DNA of 64,000 nt, from assembly GCF_008638305.1 (NCBI RefSeq), contig NZ_VTPZ01000003.1, positions 275,743 through 339,742 of the forward strand, given 5' to 3'. Made by a program: the position numbers and the translations under genes. Of this stretch, positions 1-14,547 are shown piece after piece (the stretch's first letter is position 1; every line of letters begins with the position of its first letter). This stretch comes from Pseudomonas profundi (lineage in GTDB: Bacteria > Pseudomonadota > Gammaproteobacteria > Pseudomonadales > Pseudomonadaceae). The notes beneath the pieces are model-generated. The model worked only from the letters and a program-made list of their open reading frames with translations. It was not told where the DNA came from and did not search any database.

Positions 1-34
1 AAAACCCGGGAGGCTGATGCCTCCCGGGTTTTTT
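1..34. terminator. Bidirectional terminator after gyrB
   Basis: A 10-bp perfect stem (CCCGGGAGGC / GCCTCCCGGG) with a TGAT loop is flanked by an A run on the left and a T run on the right, so it can work as an intrinsic terminator on either strand. It lies just downstream of the leftward gyrB gene. Confidence 0.85.
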
Positions 35-68
35 AGCAGAAACGCTGGCTTGTGTTCGCTTCTAGTGG

Positions 69-3597
<3,529 letters not shown>

Positions 3598-3605
3598 TGT
3601 TGGGG

Positions 3606-4709
3606 TTAGAGACGCATGGGCATGACGACGTACAGGCTGTCGTCATTCTCGGACTCCTGCACCAGCGCGCTGCTGTTCGCGTCAGACAAGATCAGCTTCA
3701 CGTGCTCACTGCCCAAAACGTTCATCACGTCCAACAAATAGCTAACGTTAAAGCCAATCTCCAACGAAGCGCCTGAGTAATCAACAATAATTTCTTCTTC
3801 GGCTTCTTCCTGCTCAGGGTTGTTCGCCTGAATCTTCAACTGACCTTCACTGAGCATCAAACGAATCCCCCGATATTTTTCGTTGGACAGAATAGCCGTA
3901 CGGGCAAAGGCGTTACGCATAGTCTGCCTGTCAGCCAGAACCACCTTGTCGCCGCCACGCGGAAGTACCCGCTCGTAATCGGGAAATTTGCCATCCACCA
4001 GTTTGGAGGTGAAGGTGAAATCCCCCGTCGTCGCGCGAATATGATGCGAGCCCAGAGTAATGTTAACCAGATCATCCGCCTCGCCCAGCAGGCGCGCCAG
4101 CTCAAGTATCCCCTTGCGAGGAACGATCAACTGGTAACGTTCCTGGTAGTCGATACCGGCGTCGACCGTACACATGGCCATACGATGACCGTCGGTGGCT
4201 ACAGAACGCAACTGGCCGTTGTTGATTTCCAGCAACATGCCGTTGAGGTAGTAGCGCACGTCCTGCTGAGCCATGGCAAAGCTGGTGCGCTCGATCAACC
4301 GACGAAGCTTGTTCTGGCCGACCGCGAAACTCATCGCGCCAGGGCCGTCTTCGACATTAGGAAAGTCAGCTGCAGGCAGAGTGGCCAGGGTGAAACGGCT
4401 ACGACCTGCCTTGATCACGGCTTTATTATCATCAACCTTTACCGTGAGGGTCGCGTCGTCCGGCAATGACTTGCAAATATCCATCAGTTTGCGCGCGGGG
4501 ACTGTAATTTCGCCAGCCTCGGCGCCTTCTTCCAGATTGATGCGACCGACGAGTTCAACTTCCAGGTCCGTACCGGTGAGCGACAGGGTATTGCCGTCGA
4601 CTACCAGCAGAACATTGGATAGCACCGGTAGAGTCTGGCGCCGCTCTACAACACCGGCCACCAGTTGCAGGGGCTTCAACAGGGCTTCGCGCTGAATGGT
4701 GAATTGCAT
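3606..4709 (-). CDS. dnaN: DNA polymerase III beta sliding clamp
   Basis: DnaN is the ring-shaped processivity clamp of the replicative polymerase. The 367-residue length is exactly that of pseudomonad beta clamps. The N-terminal [20 protein letters not shown] and the C-terminal VVMPMRL, which closes the last clamp domain, are family hallmarks. The three repeated clamp domains span about 1-120, 130-245 and 246-367. It lies between dnaA and recF in the leftward replication cluster and is probably co-transcribed with both. Confidence 0.98.
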   Translation of the reverse strand: MQFTIQREALLKPLQLVAGVVERRQTLPVLSNVLLVVDGNTLSLTGTDLEVELVGRINLEEGAEAGEITVPARKLMDICKSLPDDATLTVKVDDNKAVIKAGRSRFTLATLPAADFPNVEDGPGAMSFAVGQNKLRRLIERTSFAMAQQDVRYYLNGMLLEINNGQLRSVATDGHRMAMCTVDAGIDYQERYQLIVPRKGILELARLLGEADDLVNITLGSHHIRATTGDFTFTSKLVDGKFPDYERVLPRGGDKVVLADRQTMRNAFARTAILSNEKYRGIRLMLSEGQLKIQANNPEQEEAEEEIIVDYSGASLEIGFNVSYLLDVMNVLGSEHVKLILSDANSSALVQESENDDSLYVVMPMRL

Positions 4710-4761
4710 TGTCTTCCTTCGACCTCGTGCAGGATGGCTTGGTTGCCAGGCATCACCTTGA

Positions 4762-6237
4762 TCAGGTGGTCAATGTCCTGAGCAGATTTTTATAATCTTC
4801 GCGGATGTCGGCATCCATTTCACGTAACTCGGCAATTTTCCGTGTCGCATGCAGGACCGTAGTGTGATCGCGTCCGCCAAAAGCGTCACCGATCTCCGGA
4901 AGACTGTGGTTGGTCAGTTCCTTGGACAAAGCCATGGCCACCTGACGCGGGCGTGCTACCGAACGCGAGCGGCGCTTGGATAACAGATCCGATAATTTTA
5001 TCTTGTAGTACTCGGCAACGGTTCGCTGGATATTATCAATACTCACCAATTTGTCGCGCAGAGCCAGCAGATCCTTCAGCGATTCGCGAATCAACTCGAT
5101 AGTGATGTCGCGGCCCATGAAGTGCGCGCTGGCGATAACCCGTTTCAATGCGCCTTCCAGCTCGCGGACGTTCGAGCGAATACGCTGGGCGATAAAGAAC
5201 GCGGCGTCATGGGGTAGATCCACCCGCGACTGTTCAGCCTTCTTCATCAAAATCGCGACCCGAGTCTCAAGCTCAGGGGGTTCGACAGCAACTGTCAGGC
5301 CCCAACCAAAACGCGATTTGAGACGTTCCTCAAGCCCGTCGATTTCCTTGGGATACCGGTCGCTGGTCAGAATGACTTGCTGGTTACCTTCAAGCAACGC
5401 GTTGAAAGTATGGAAGAATTCCTCCTGAGAGCGCTCCTTCTTGGCGAAAAACTGAATGTCGTCGATGAGCAAGGCGTCAACTGAACGGTAGTAGCGTTTG
5501 AAATCATTGATGGCGTTCATCTGCAATGCCTTGACCATATCCGCGACAAAGCGCTCCGAGTGCAGATAAACGATCTTGGCTGCCGGATTTTTCTTCAGAA
5601 GATGATTGCCGACCGCATGCATAAGGTGTGTCTTACCCAGGCCGACCCCGCCATATAGAAACAAGGGGTTATAACCATGCTTGGGATTATCCGCCACCTG
5701 CCAGGCTGCCGCCCGAGCAAGCTGGTTGGATTTGCCCTCAACGAAATTCTCAAAGGTGAAGCTGCGGTTGAGATAGCTTGTGTGCTTGACGACCGATGGA
5801 CCTGAATCGGCGCGTTGCGGCGGATGCGGGTCATAGTCGGCTTGTCGGGGTGAGTCCGCAGTTGGTTCGGGTTGAAAGCCCTGGGAAATAACCTGGGTAC
5901 GTGGCGTGACCGGGGCAGTCGCAGTAGCGGGCCCCTGTCTATTTGTCTCCGCCCGAACCGCTGGGCTTTGAGCATTGCCGGTGGAGGTCGCGCGACGGCT
6001 ACCAATCAATAAAGACAGTAACGGAGCCTGCCCCTGCGACAGATCATCCAGCAACTCCTGTATGCGATTGAGGTATTTGTCATTAACCCAATCGAGAACA
6101 AACCTGTTCGGCGCATACAGCCGCAACTCGTGATCGTCACCGTCTACCTGCAACGGACGAATCCAGGTATTGAACTGCTGAGCAGGTAGCTCATCTCGTA
6201 AAAAATCGATGCATTGCTGCCAGAGTGCAACAGACAC
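4762..6237 (-). CDS. dnaA: Chromosomal replication initiator DnaA
   Basis: DnaA binds DnaA boxes at oriC and opens the duplex. The 491-residue protein has the N-terminal DnaB-interacting domain (about 1-90), a variable Pro/Gln-rich linker (about 90-150), the AAA+ domain with Walker [10 protein letters not shown] and Walker [10 protein letters not shown], and the C-terminal DNA-binding domain with the signature [11 protein letters not shown]. It is transcribed away from oriC, which lies immediately upstream between this gene and rpmH and contains several TTATCCACA boxes, so it is probably autoregulated by DnaA binding there. Confidence 0.98.
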   Translation of the reverse strand: MSVALWQQCIDFLRDELPAQQFNTWIRPLQVDGDDHELRLYAPNRFVLDWVNDKYLNRIQELLDDLSQGQAPLLSLLIGSRRATSTGNAQSPAVRAETNRQGPATATAPVTPRTQVISQGFQPEPTADSPRQADYDPHPPQRADSGPSVVKHTSYLNRSFTFENFVEGKSNQLARAAAWQVADNPKHGYNPLFLYGGVGLGKTHLMHAVGNHLLKKNPAAKIVYLHSERFVADMVKALQMNAINDFKRYYRSVDALLIDDIQFFAKKERSQEEFFHTFNALLEGNQQVILTSDRYPKEIDGLEERLKSRFGWGLTVAVEPPELETRVAILMKKAEQSRVDLPHDAAFFIAQRIRSNVRELEGALKRVIASAHFMGRDITIELIRESLKDLLALRDKLVSIDNIQRTVAEYYKIKLSDLLSKRRSRSVARPRQVAMALSKELTNHSLPEIGDAFGGRDHTTVLHATRKIAELREMDADIREDYKNLLRTLTT

Positions 6238-6826
6238 TAAATCCCCCGGTGCGCTATACCCTAGCGGCTTGTTTTTGAATGAAAACAGTGCACGTCACTG
6301 TGCAGCCATTCTGGCTTTGCCTAGGGGCAGTATTCTAGCTGGAACCCCTCGACTTATCCACACCGATCCATGGTTTGCGGCGGTATGCCACAAGCCAGTT
6401 TCTCGCAACGACAAGCAGCGATATAAACGCCGAACAAGCGAAACCAGGGGTCTTGAAGGTTGTGTACAACCCGCGATGAACTCTGTCCAAAACCGGGTGG
6501 ATAACCGGGTGTGAAAACGGCCTGTGGATATCCGACCTGGTTATCCACAGCAGGTCCACATCAGTCGAGGTCATTCCGAAACAGCTTGTGCACCAGGTTA
6601 TGCTCCGCTGAAATGCGCAGTGTCATTGCCCTTGAGCGGCTTATCCACAGAAAAGTGGCTGCTCATTTACATCAACATCATCAATCTTTTAAAAAGAATT
6701 ACTCTTATATTGTTTTTTTAAATATGGGATGCGAATCGAATTGACCGAACAGACCTTCTTCTCTAGAATCACCGGTCCCTTGAAGGGGCTCACCAGCTCT
6801 GGCATGAATCAATCAGGTATCTGAAG
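6238..6826. other. oriC: Chromosomal replication origin region (oriC), dnaA-rpmH interval
   Basis: This 589-bp non-coding interval holds perfect DnaA boxes TTATCCACA at 6354-6362, 6541-6549 and 6641-6649. Near matches lie at 6461-6469 (TGTGTACAA), 6496-6504 (GGTGGATAA) and 6523-6531 (TGTGGATAT). A direct repeat AACCGGGTG occurs around 6491-6511. An AT-rich stretch at about 6670-6725 next to the last box is the likely unwinding element. Position and content match the known Pseudomonas oriC. The interval must also hold the divergent dnaA and rpmH promoters, which I could not place with confidence. Confidence 0.92.
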
Positions 6827-6961
6827 ATGAAAAGAACATTTCAACCCAGCGTTTTGAAGCGCAAGCGTAACCATGGTTTCCGTGCCCGTATGGCCACCAA
6901 GAACGGCCGTGCCGTTCTGGCCCGTCGTCGCGCGAAAGGCCGCAAGCAGCTGTCAGCTTAA
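6827..6961 (+). CDS. rpmH: Ribosomal protein L34
   Basis: The 44-residue, very basic protein begins [19 protein letters not shown] and ends [12 protein letters not shown], diagnostic of bL34 of the large ribosomal subunit. It is the first gene to the right of oriC and is followed 14 bp later by rnpA, the standard rpmH-rnpA pairing. The start ATG follows CTGAAG. Confidence 0.98.
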   Translation: MKRTFQPSVLKRKRNHGFRARMATKNGRAVLARRRAKGRKQLSA

Positions 6962-6975
6962 GCCCGGGATCACAG

Positions 6976-7374
6976 GTGGATCTCGGATTCGGTCCTGAAT
7001 ACAGGCTGCTTACGCCTGCACAATTCAAGAACGTCTTCGATGGAGCCACTTGCAAGGCCTCGGGACCTAACTTGTTGTTGCTGGCCAGACGTAATGGCCT
7101 GAGCCATAGCAGGTTGGGTTTGGTCATTGCCAAAAAGAATGTCCGCCGTGCGGTAGATCGCAACAAGGTCAAACGCATCGCACGCGATTCCTTCAGACAT
7201 CATCGTGCTGAACTGGAAGACCTGGACATTGTCGTCCTGGCCCGCAGGGGCTTGGGTGATATTGATAATGCGGCGTTACATTCGCTGTTCTCAGAAATGT
7301 GGCGTCGGCTTATCAAGTCGGCTGGCAAACAGAATCAATCACGCCGTTCCGGATCTCCGTCATCCAATGCGTAA
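6976..7374 (+). CDS. rnpA: Ribonuclease P protein component
   Basis: RnpA is the protein cofactor of RNase P, which matures tRNA 5' ends. The 132-residue basic protein starts at GTG and shows [13 protein letters not shown] near the N-terminus and the RNA-binding signature [13 protein letters not shown]. It follows rpmH and overlaps the start of yidD by 8 bp, so translation of the two is probably coupled. Confidence 0.95.
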   Translation: MDLGFGPEYRLLTPAQFKNVFDGATCKASGPNLLLLARRNGLSHSRLGLVIAKKNVRRAVDRNKVKRIARDSFRHHRAELEDLDIVVLARRGLGDIDNAALHSLFSEMWRRLIKSAGKQNQSRRSGSPSSNA

Positions 7375-7618
7375 CCTCGCGCTCGGACTGATCAAGATTT
7401 ATCGATACGCTATCAGTCCGCTGATGGCCAGTCATTGTCGTTTCTATCCCTCCTGTTCCTGTTACGCCCAGGAAGCCATCGAGCAACACGGTTTTCTTCG
7501 CGGCTGCGCAATGAGTGCGCAACGTCTTTCTCGTTGTCATCCATGGAACCCGGGTGGTTACGATCCCGTACCGTCAAAGCCTGCTCACCGTACTTCCCAG
7601 ATGGCCGACAAACCATGA
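7367..7618 (+). CDS. yidD: Membrane protein insertion efficiency factor YidD
   Basis: This is a small (83-residue) membrane-associated protein thought to assist YidC-dependent insertion. It carries the family signature of conserved cysteines in [15 protein letters not shown] and the [17 protein letters not shown] block. The start ATG at 7367 lies inside the end of rnpA, and its stop overlaps the yidC start (ATGA), indicating a tightly coupled rpmH-rnpA-yidD-yidC operon. Confidence 0.95.
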   Translation: MRNLALGLIKIYRYAISPLMASHCRFYPSCSCYAQEAIEQHGFLRGCAMSAQRLSRCHPWNPGGYDPVPSKPAHRTSQMADKP

Positions 7619-9312
7619 ACATGCAACGAAATATCCTCATAGCTGCCTTGCTCGTGATTACTTATCTCATGGTGCTGCAGTGGAATAACGACTATGGCGA
7701 TGTGGACCTGCCGCCTGCTGTCACCGACACCGCTCCTGCTGGTGGTGAGAACGATTTACCGGATGTACCTGCGATAGATCAGAACCAGACAGCTGGCAAT
7801 GATGACGTGCCTGACGCCAGTGCACCTATGACTGCGAACGACAGTGCACCGGTTGAATCCGCTGCCGGCTCAGAGTTGATCAGGGTCAGAACCGACCAGC
7901 TCCACGTCAGCATCAATCCGGTTGGCGGCGATATCGTTTCGTTGTCTCTTCCGGGCTATCCGACCCGCAAGGATCGGCCGGACCTGCCATTCCAGCTACT
8001 GGAACAATCGTCCAACCGTATCTATATCGCCCAGAGCGGACTGGCCGGACAGGATGGCCCGGATGCGCGCGAAGCCGGCCGGCCAACGTACAGCGTTGAG
8101 CAGAACTCCTATGTTCTGGACGATGGAGACGACACACTGGTCGTCGACCTTCGTTTTGAAGAGAACAATGTCAGCTATACCAAGCGTTTCACTTTCACGC
8201 GTGGCGATTATCTGATCGGTGTCGAGTACATTGTCGATAACCAGAGCGAAGCAACCTGGAACGGCAACCTGTTTGGTCAGATCAAGCGCGATGGCAGCGG
8301 TGATCCGTCCAGTTCCAGCGCGACCGGCATGGCGACTTATCTGGGTGCGGCGTACTGGGCAGCGGATGATTCCTACGAGAAAATCAGCCTCGGTGATATG
8401 GACGACGTACGTCTGCGCGAACCGGTCAACGGTGGCTGGATCGCCTGGTTGCAGCATTATTTTGTCAGCGCCTGGGTACCTGCAGCGGATCAGAGCAACG
8501 TCTACCAGACACGCAAAGATAGCCAGGGTAATTACATTGTCGGTTTCATCAGCCCGGCATCCAGCGTCGCTGCTGGTCAACAAGGCACCATTTCAGCGGA
8601 TTTCTATGCCGGCCCGAAGATTCAGGACCGTCTCGAGCAAATTTCCGAAGGGCTGGAGCTGACGGTTGATTACGGTTTCCTCTGGTGGATCGCCCAGCCA
8701 CTATTCTTTGTGCTGAGTCTTATCCACAGCTTTGTCGGTAACTGGGGCTGGAGCATTATCCTGCTCACCATTCTGATCAAACTGGTGTTTTTCCCGCTTT
8801 CTGCGACCAGTTACCGCTCCATGGCCAACATGCGCCGCGTGGCGCCCAAGCTGCAGGCATTGCGTGAGCAGCATGGCGACGATCGTCAGAAAATGTCGGC
8901 TGCGATGATGGAGCTGTACAAGAAGGAAAAGATCAATCCGCTGGGTGGCTGTCTACCGATCCTTGTGCAGATGCCCGTATTCATCGCGTTGTACTGGACA
9001 TTGATGGAGAGCGTGGAGATGCGCCAGGCCGAATGGCTGGGCTGGATCGTGGATCTGTCACAGAAAGATCCCTACTTCATCCTGCCTATCCTGATGGGTG
9101 CAACCATGTTCATCCAGCAGCAGCTGAATCCTGCACCACCGGATCCGATGCAGGCAAAAGTGATGAAGATGCTACCTATCATCTTCACCTTCTTCTTCCT
9201 GTGGTTCCCGGCGGGTCTGGTGCTGTACTGGGTAGTGAACAACATGCTGTCGATCGCGCAGCAGTGGTACATTACTCGCCAGATCGAAAAAGGCGCAGCA
9301 GCCAAGGCCTGA
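7615..9312 (+). CDS. yidC: Membrane protein insertase YidC
   Basis: YidC inserts and folds inner-membrane proteins, with or without SecYEG. The 565-residue protein has an N-terminal membrane anchor ([19 protein letters not shown]), an acidic linker, a large periplasmic beta domain (about 85-340) and the conserved C-terminal insertase core of five membrane segments starting near [15 protein letters not shown]. The frame extends upstream across yidD, but the ATG at 7615 gives the family N-terminus and overlaps the yidD stop. Substrates encoded nearby include ATP synthase subunits a and c. A strong terminator follows. Confidence 0.96.
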   Translation: MNMQRNILIAALLVITYLMVLQWNNDYGDVDLPPAVTDTAPAGGENDLPDVPAIDQNQTAGNDDVPDASAPMTANDSAPVESAAGSELIRVRTDQLHVSINPVGGDIVSLSLPGYPTRKDRPDLPFQLLEQSSNRIYIAQSGLAGQDGPDAREAGRPTYSVEQNSYVLDDGDDTLVVDLRFEENNVSYTKRFTFTRGDYLIGVEYIVDNQSEATWNGNLFGQIKRDGSGDPSSSSATGMATYLGAAYWAADDSYEKISLGDMDDVRLREPVNGGWIAWLQHYFVSAWVPAADQSNVYQTRKDSQGNYIVGFISPASSVAAGQQGTISADFYAGPKIQDRLEQISEGLELTVDYGFLWWIAQPLFFVLSLIHSFVGNWGWSIILLTILIKLVFFPLSATSYRSMANMRRVAPKLQALREQHGDDRQKMSAAMMELYKKEKINPLGGCLPILVQMPVFIALYWTLMESVEMRQAEWLGWIVDLSQKDPYFILPILMGATMFIQQQLNPAPPDPMQAKVMKMLPIIFTFFFLWFPAGLVLYWVVNNMLSIAQQWYITRQIEKGAAAKA

Positions 9313-9329
9313 TCACTGGCAGCTCGTTT

Positions 9330-9356
9330 AAAACGCCCCGATTTCGGGGCGTTTTG
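9330..9356 (+). terminator. Intrinsic terminator after yidC
   Basis: The stem AACGCCCCG / CGGGGCGTT with an ATTT loop, preceded by A residues and followed by TTTT, lies 17 bp after the yidC stop and ends the rpmH-yidC transcript. Confidence 0.85.
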
Positions 9357-9393
9357 CTATCTATAATCCGTGCAATTCCTTCAGGAGCGCCCC

Positions 9394-10764
9394 ATGAATC
9401 GCAGTTATCACGCCGACACCATTGCGGCTATCGCCACCGCTCCCGGTCAAGGCGGTGTGGGCATAGTGCGAGTATCCGGACCCGGTGCGCTTGATGTGGC
9501 CAGCCAGGTTTCACGATTGCAACCGGTACCGCGGCATGCGCATTTCGGCACGCTCTGGACTGATGATCAGCCTCTGGACCAGGGCCTGACGCTGTTCTTC
9601 CCGGGCCCACATTCCTTCACGGGCGAAGATGTGCTCGAATTGCATGGTCATGGTGGTCCCGTCGTCATGGATCTGCTGCTCAAGGCCTGTATCGGATGCG
9701 GCGCGCGGCTGGCCCGACCCGGCGAATTCAGTGAGCGAGCCTTTCTGAATGACAAGCTCGACCTGGCCCAAGCCGAAGCCATTGCCGATCTGATCGAAGC
9801 GAGCTCCGAACAGGCGGCGCGCAATGCCGTGCAATCACTTCAGGGCGCCTTCTCGCAGCGGGTGCAGGGCCTTACCGAAGCACTCACCAATCTGCGTATC
9901 TACGTGGAAGCGGCGATCGATTTTCCGGAGGAGGAAATCGATTTCCTGGCCGATGGTCATGTACTCAGCCAGCTGCAGGACGTACGTGAAAGGCTGGCAA
10001 AAGTGCGTAGCGAGGCCGGACAGGGCGCGTTGTTGCGCGATGGCATGAACGTGGTGATTGCGGGTCGGCCCAATGCCGGGAAATCAAGTCTGCTCAATGC
10101 GCTTGCCGGGCGCGAAAGCGCCATCGTTACGGATGTCGCCGGCACCACGCGGGACATCCTGCGCGAGCATATCCACATCGATGGCATGCCACTGCACATC
10201 ATCGATACAGCCGGACTGCGTGACACCGAGGATCTGGTGGAGAAAATCGGGGTTGAGCGAGCCATGACGGCGATAAACGAGGCTGACCGCATTTTGCTGG
10301 TGGTTGACGCATCACAGCCTGAAGCTCAGAACCCCGATCAGCTATGGCCCGAGTTTCTGCTGCAGCAGCCGGACCCCGGCAAGGTAACGCTGATCTACAA
10401 CAAGACCGACCTGACGCAGGAGCCGGTAGGCCAGACGCAGGGCCAGGACGGCAGTGAATTACTGCATCTGAGCGCCAAGCAGGGCGCAGGCATCGACTTG
10501 CTGCGCGAGCATCTGAAAACCTGCATGGGTTATCAACAGACTGCGGAGAGCTTGTTCAGTGCTCGCCGCAGGCATCTGGAGGCGCTGGAGCAGGCTAGCG
10601 AGCATCTTGATCATGGGCATCGACAGCTGACCCTGATGGGCGCCGGAGAGCTGCTTGCAGAGGATCTTCGAATGGCACAACAGGCCCTGGGTCAGATCAC
10701 CGGGGATTTCAGTGCCGACGATCTGTTGGGCAGGATTTTCTCCAGTTTCTGTATCGGCAAGTGA
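9394..10764 (+). CDS. mnmE: tRNA modification GTPase MnmE
   Basis: MnmE works with MnmG to add the cmnm5 group to U34 of certain tRNAs. The 456-residue protein has the folate-binding N-terminal domain ([17 protein letters not shown]), a central Ras-like G domain with G1 GRPNAGKS at residue 224, the DTAGLRD G3 motif and the NKTD G4 motif, and the invariant C-terminal FCIGK with the catalytic cysteine. AGGAG precedes the ATG at 9394. Its partner mnmG lies 1.9 kb downstream, separated by an opposite-strand amidohydrolase. Confidence 0.97.
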   Translation: MNRSYHADTIAAIATAPGQGGVGIVRVSGPGALDVASQVSRLQPVPRHAHFGTLWTDDQPLDQGLTLFFPGPHSFTGEDVLELHGHGGPVVMDLLLKACIGCGARLARPGEFSERAFLNDKLDLAQAEAIADLIEASSEQAARNAVQSLQGAFSQRVQGLTEALTNLRIYVEAAIDFPEEEIDFLADGHVLSQLQDVRERLAKVRSEAGQGALLRDGMNVVIAGRPNAGKSSLLNALAGRESAIVTDVAGTTRDILREHIHIDGMPLHIIDTAGLRDTEDLVEKIGVERAMTAINEADRILLVVDASQPEAQNPDQLWPEFLLQQPDPGKVTLIYNKTDLTQEPVGQTQGQDGSELLHLSAKQGAGIDLLREHLKTCMGYQQTAESLFSARRRHLEALEQASEHLDHGHRQLTLMGAGELLAEDLRMAQQALGQITGDFSADDLLGRIFSSFCIGK

Positions 10765-10769
10765 GCTGC

Positions 10770-10802
10770 TGCGCAGCCGCATGCAAAACATACGGCTGCG
10801 CA
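10770..10802. terminator. Hairpin between mnmE and the convergent amidohydrolase gene
   Basis: A 14-bp stem with one mismatch (TGCGCAGCCGCATG paired with CATACGGCTGCGCA) encloses a CAAAA loop. It sits between convergent genes and probably terminates transcription from both sides, although there is no long T run. Confidence 0.6.
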
Positions 10803-10806
10803 CATA

Positions 10807-12141
10807 TCACTCTTCGGATTGGTGTAGATAACTCACCGCCATTGACGCCATGGCCCGGGCGCCCACCACCAGCGCCTCTTCATGTACGAAAAACTCGGGG
10901 TTGTGATTGGGTGCAGCCTCGGCTGGATCCTGGTCTGGGGGCGTAACCCCGAGGAAAAAGTAGAATCCAGGCACCTCTTGCGCATAAAAGGCAAAATCCT
11001 CGGCTGCGCCTTGTAGCGGCGCCTGGCTGGTGCCACTTTCGGCAACCTGCTCCAGAACGGGTGCCATCATTTCGACCAGATCAGCGTCATTAACGGTGGG
11101 GGGATACATCGGAATGATCGAGACCTCCGCCGTTGCGCCGGCGCTTTCGGCAATCTTCTCTGCACTGGTTTTGATATCTCGGCCGACCTGCGCGCGAACA
11201 TCCTCATCATAGGTGCGGATGGTGCCAGTCATCTCCACCCGCTCGGGCACAATATTGGGCCCGGATCCGCCATGGACAGAGCCTATGGTCACTACCGCAG
11301 GGGATTTGGTCAGATTAGCCTTGCGACTGACCACCGGTTGCAGCCCCATGATGACCTGCGCAGATGCCACGATTGGATCTACAGTGTTCCAGGGCATGCC
11401 TCCGTGGCCCTGCTTCCCGTTTACATTGATCTCCAGCATGTCGCTGCTCGCCAGGCTGGCACCTGTACGCCAGCTCAGCGACCCGGCCTTCCCGGGCATG
11501 ACGTGCACGGCGAAAATTGCCTCGGGTTTGTGATCCTTGAACAGACCTTCCTCGAGCATCAGCTCGGCGCCCCAACTCTTTCCCTCTCCGGGCCTGACCA
11601 GGCTGGATCCTTCTTCGGCCGGTTGAAAAATAAACATGACGGTTCCCGGCAGGTCGTCCTTCATCTCCGTAAGCACCTCCGCCGCTGCCATCAGCATCGC
11701 GGTGTGCGCGTCATGGCCACAGGCATGCATGACCGGGGTCTCGTCACCGAAATACGTGCCGGTGGCCTGCGAGGCAAAGGGTAAGCCGTCCGGCTCCTCG
11801 ATTGGCAAAGCGTCCATGTCCGCACGCAGCGCCACAGTTGGTCCCGGTTGCCCGCCCTTGAGAATCCCGACCACGCCGGTGCGGCCGACCTCTGTCTGCA
11901 CTTCCATACCAAGCTCACGCAAGTGCTCAGCTACCAGGGCGGCTGTGCGGGTCTCCTGACCGCCAAGCTCGGGGTGTTGATGGATATCGCGACGCCAGGT
12001 AATCAATTGCTGTTCGACAGCGTCCGTTCGGTTGCGGATATCGGTCAGTACCTCTTCCGGCGCGGCCTGCGCGTGGCCGGCGAAAATGCTGGCAGCCAAA
12101 AACAAGGAGGCTGATAAGGGAAGTAATCGATGGGGAATCAT
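10807..12141 (-). CDS. Exported M20-family amidohydrolase
   Basis: A metal-dependent amidohydrolase of the M20D group (hippurate / N-acyl-amino-acid hydrolase type), probably periplasmic. The 444-residue product has a cleavable signal peptide (about residues 1-26, ending GHAQA). Family motifs include RRDIHQHPELGGQE, RADMDALPI, the metal-binding HACGHDAHT and FQPAEEGSS, with a dimerisation domain in the middle. It lies on the opposite strand between mnmE and mnmG and is the only metabolic enzyme in the core origin block. The physiological substrate cannot be told from sequence; N-acyl amino acids or peptides are likely. Confidence 0.88.
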   Translation of the reverse strand: MIPHRLLPLSASLFLAASIFAGHAQAAPEEVLTDIRNRTDAVEQQLITWRRDIHQHPELGGQETRTAALVAEHLRELGMEVQTEVGRTGVVGILKGGQPGPTVALRADMDALPIEEPDGLPFASQATGTYFGDETPVMHACGHDAHTAMLMAAAEVLTEMKDDLPGTVMFIFQPAEEGSSLVRPGEGKSWGAELMLEEGLFKDHKPEAIFAVHVMPGKAGSLSWRTGASLASSDMLEINVNGKQGHGGMPWNTVDPIVASAQVIMGLQPVVSRKANLTKSPAVVTIGSVHGGSGPNIVPERVEMTGTIRTYDEDVRAQVGRDIKTSAEKIAESAGATAEVSIIPMYPPTVNDADLVEMMAPVLEQVAESGTSQAPLQGAAEDFAFYAQEVPGFYFFLGVTPPDQDPAEAAPNHNPEFFVHEEALVVGARAMASMAVSYLHQSEE

Positions 12142-12644
12142 GAAAGTGCTCCGGCTTGGTTAGCGTCTGTTTACCTTAGCTCATGGATACAAATGGCTCT
12201 TCACCGCTGAGTTGAATACTTATACTCAACCTGAAAACGCGGCATTGAACCCTGTGTACAACCGGGCCTGAGCCCGGTCCATAACCCTGTGCATGACTTG
12301 AGGTGAAACTGACCTGTGGATAAGACCGCTGGTTATACACAGGAAGCAGACCCATCCGGACAAGGGTTACCAGCAGGACGGCCACAACCTTATACTTCGT
12401 TCAAATCACTGATAGATCGAGGATTTATCCGGTTATCCACAGATAAGTGCTTCACCATATACAGTATTAACATAAAGCTTTTTAAATACTTGTCTTGATA
12501 TATGTATTAACAACCGGAGCCTCTACAGGGCCAACGCCTTTGCTCAAAAAATAAACAGCTGCGGGCTGCATTTTTTTGACACTGGGCCTATAATCAGCCC
12601 CTTTTTCCGACGCCAGGGCTGCATCCTGGCAACGAGGTGCACTG
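12142..12644. other. Second DnaA-box cluster, origin-like, upstream of mnmG
   Basis: This 503-bp non-coding interval contains DnaA-box sequences at 12253-12261 (TGTGTACAA), 12315-12323 (TGTGGATAA), 12333-12341 (TTATACACA) and 12433-12441 (TTATCCACA). A hairpin ACCGGGC-CTGA-GCCCGGT lies at 12261-12278. An AT-rich block follows at 12451-12510. The make-up closely parallels the dnaA-rpmH origin. A TATAAT at 12589-12594 may be a -10 element for mnmG. The interval also carries the leftward promoter of the amidohydrolase gene. Confidence 0.7.
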
Positions 12645-14543
12645 TTGGATTTCCCGAGCCGATTTGACGTAATCGTGGTTGGCGGTGGCCATGCCGGTAC
12701 TGAAGCCGCGCTGGCGGCTGCCCGTATGGGATCGAAGACCCTCTTGCTGAGCCACAATGTTGAAACGCTCGGTCAGATGAGCTGCAACCCGGCAATCGGC
12801 GGCATAGGCAAGAGTCATCTGGTCAAGGAAATCGACGCACTCGGCGGCGCCATGGCCCGCGCCACTGACCAGGCAGGCATTCAGTTTCGCGTGCTCAACA
12901 GCCGTAAGGGCCCTGCTGTCCGCGCCACCCGGGCGCAGGCTGATCGCGTTCTGTACAAAGCGGCGATCCGCCACGCTCTGGAAAACCAACCGAACCTGTG
13001 GATATTCCAGCAAGCCTGCGATGATCTGATCGTCGAACAGGACCAGGTTCGCGGTGTGGTCACGCAGATGGGCTTGCGTTTTCATTGCGACAACGTTGTG
13101 TTGACTACTGGGACCTTCCTCGGTGGCCTGATTCATATTGGAATGGATAACTACACTGGAGGCCGTGCTGGTGACCCGCCGGCCATCAGCCTGGCGGCAC
13201 GGCTACGCGAATTGCCATTGCGCGTCGATCGGCTGAAAACCGGTACCCCACCGCGCATCGATGGCCGGACCGTGGATTTCAGTCAGATGACTGCCCAGCC
13301 GGGTGACACACCGATTCCGGTCATGTCGTTTCTCGGTGATGTCAGCGAACATCCGGAACAGGTCAATTGCTGGATTACCCACACCAACGAGCGCACACAC
13401 GAGATCATTCGCAATAATCTCGACCGCTCGCCGATGTACACCGGCATTATCGAGGGTGTGGGGCCGCGCTATTGCCCATCGATCGAAGACAAGATCCATC
13501 GCTTTGCCGACAAGGACCAGCATCAGGTCTTCATCGAACCGGAAGGCCTGACAACCCACGAGCTGTATCCCAACGGCATTTCGACCTCGCTGCCGTTCGA
13601 TGTACAACTGCAGGTGGTACGGTCGATCAAGGGAATGGAGAACGCCCATATCCTGCGTCCCGGCTATGCCATCGAATACGATTATTTCAACCCGCAGGAT
13701 CTGAAGTATTCGCTGGAAACCAAGGTCATCGGCGGCTTGTTCTTCGCCGGTCAGATCAATGGCACCACCGGCTACGAAGAGGCCGCTGCGCAAGGGTTGT
13801 TGGCAGGTATGAACGCGGCGCGCCGGGCCCAGGGTCAGGAAAGCTGGTGTCCTCGGCGCGATGAAGCGTACATCGGCGTACTGGTTGACGATCTGATCAC
13901 CATGGGCACGCGAGAGCCATATCGCATGTTTACCTCCCGCGCCGAGTACCGTCTGGTGCTCCGTGAGGACAATGCCGATCTGCGTCTGACCGAAAAAGGC
14001 CGCGAACTGGGGCTGGTCGATGACCATCGTTGGGAGCGGTTCAGTGCCAAGCGAAACGCTATTGAATTGGAGCAGCAGCGCCTGCGTACTACCTGGGTGC
14101 AGCCGACCAGTGACAGCGGCAGAGCTTTTGCGGAACGCTTCGCGACGCCGCTGAATCATGAATACAGCCTGATCGATCTGTTGCGCCGGCCCGAAGTGAC
14201 CTATCCCGGTCTCTGCGAAGTCACCGGCCAGGTGGATATCGCTGCCGATGTCGCGGAGCAGGTCGAGATTCATGCCAAGTACGCTGGATACATCGAGCGG
14301 CAACAGGAAGAGATCAACCGTCTGCGCCAGAATGAAGAAACCGCGTTGCCGCTCGATCTGGACTACCAGGCGCTTAGCGGACTATCGAACGAGATCAAGC
14401 ACAAGCTGGCCGACGTGCGGCCGCAAACGCTCGGCCAGGCATCCCGGATACCGGGTGTAACGCCTGCTGCCGTGAGTCTGCTGCTGATCCATCTGAAAAA
14501 ACGCAGCGCTGTGGGTAAAAGCGGTCTGGCCAGGGAGGCCTGA
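12645..14543 (+). CDS. mnmG: tRNA uridine-5-carboxymethylaminomethyl modification enzyme MnmG (GidA)
   Basis: MnmG is the FAD-dependent partner of MnmE in wobble-uridine modification. The 632-residue length is normal. It has the FAD-binding motif [10 protein letters not shown] near residue 13, [21 protein letters not shown], and the GidA signature around [12 protein letters not shown]. The start is a TTG preceded by GAGGTG. This gives [15 protein letters not shown], matching relatives, and no ATG is better placed. It starts the mnmG-rsmG-parA-parB group; rsmG begins 4 bp after its stop. Confidence 0.96.
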   Translation: MDFPSRFDVIVVGGGHAGTEAALAAARMGSKTLLLSHNVETLGQMSCNPAIGGIGKSHLVKEIDALGGAMARATDQAGIQFRVLNSRKGPAVRATRAQADRVLYKAAIRHALENQPNLWIFQQACDDLIVEQDQVRGVVTQMGLRFHCDNVVLTTGTFLGGLIHIGMDNYTGGRAGDPPAISLAARLRELPLRVDRLKTGTPPRIDGRTVDFSQMTAQPGDTPIPVMSFLGDVSEHPEQVNCWITHTNERTHEIIRNNLDRSPMYTGIIEGVGPRYCPSIEDKIHRFADKDQHQVFIEPEGLTTHELYPNGISTSLPFDVQLQVVRSIKGMENAHILRPGYAIEYDYFNPQDLKYSLETKVIGGLFFAGQINGTTGYEEAAAQGLLAGMNAARRAQGQESWCPRRDEAYIGVLVDDLITMGTREPYRMFTSRAEYRLVLREDNADLRLTEKGRELGLVDDHRWERFSAKRNAIELEQQRLRTTWVQPTSDSGRAFAERFATPLNHEYSLIDLLRRPEVTYPGLCEVTGQVDIAADVAEQVEIHAKYAGYIERQQEEINRLRQNEETALPLDLDYQALSGLSNEIKHKLADVRPQTLGQASRIPGVTPAAVSLLLIHLKKRSAVGKSGLAREA

Positions 14544-14547
14544 ACGC

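Noticed and set aside
12571..12594. TTGACA followed by TATAAT upstream of mnmG as a sigma-70 promoter
   Set aside because: The two hexamers are only 7 bp apart, not about 17, so they cannot work as a -35/-10 pair; only the TATAAT may be a -10 element.
13203..14303. A 366-codon open frame antisense to mnmG
   Set aside because: It is the reverse-strand shadow of mnmG, with no family signature and no ribosome binding site.
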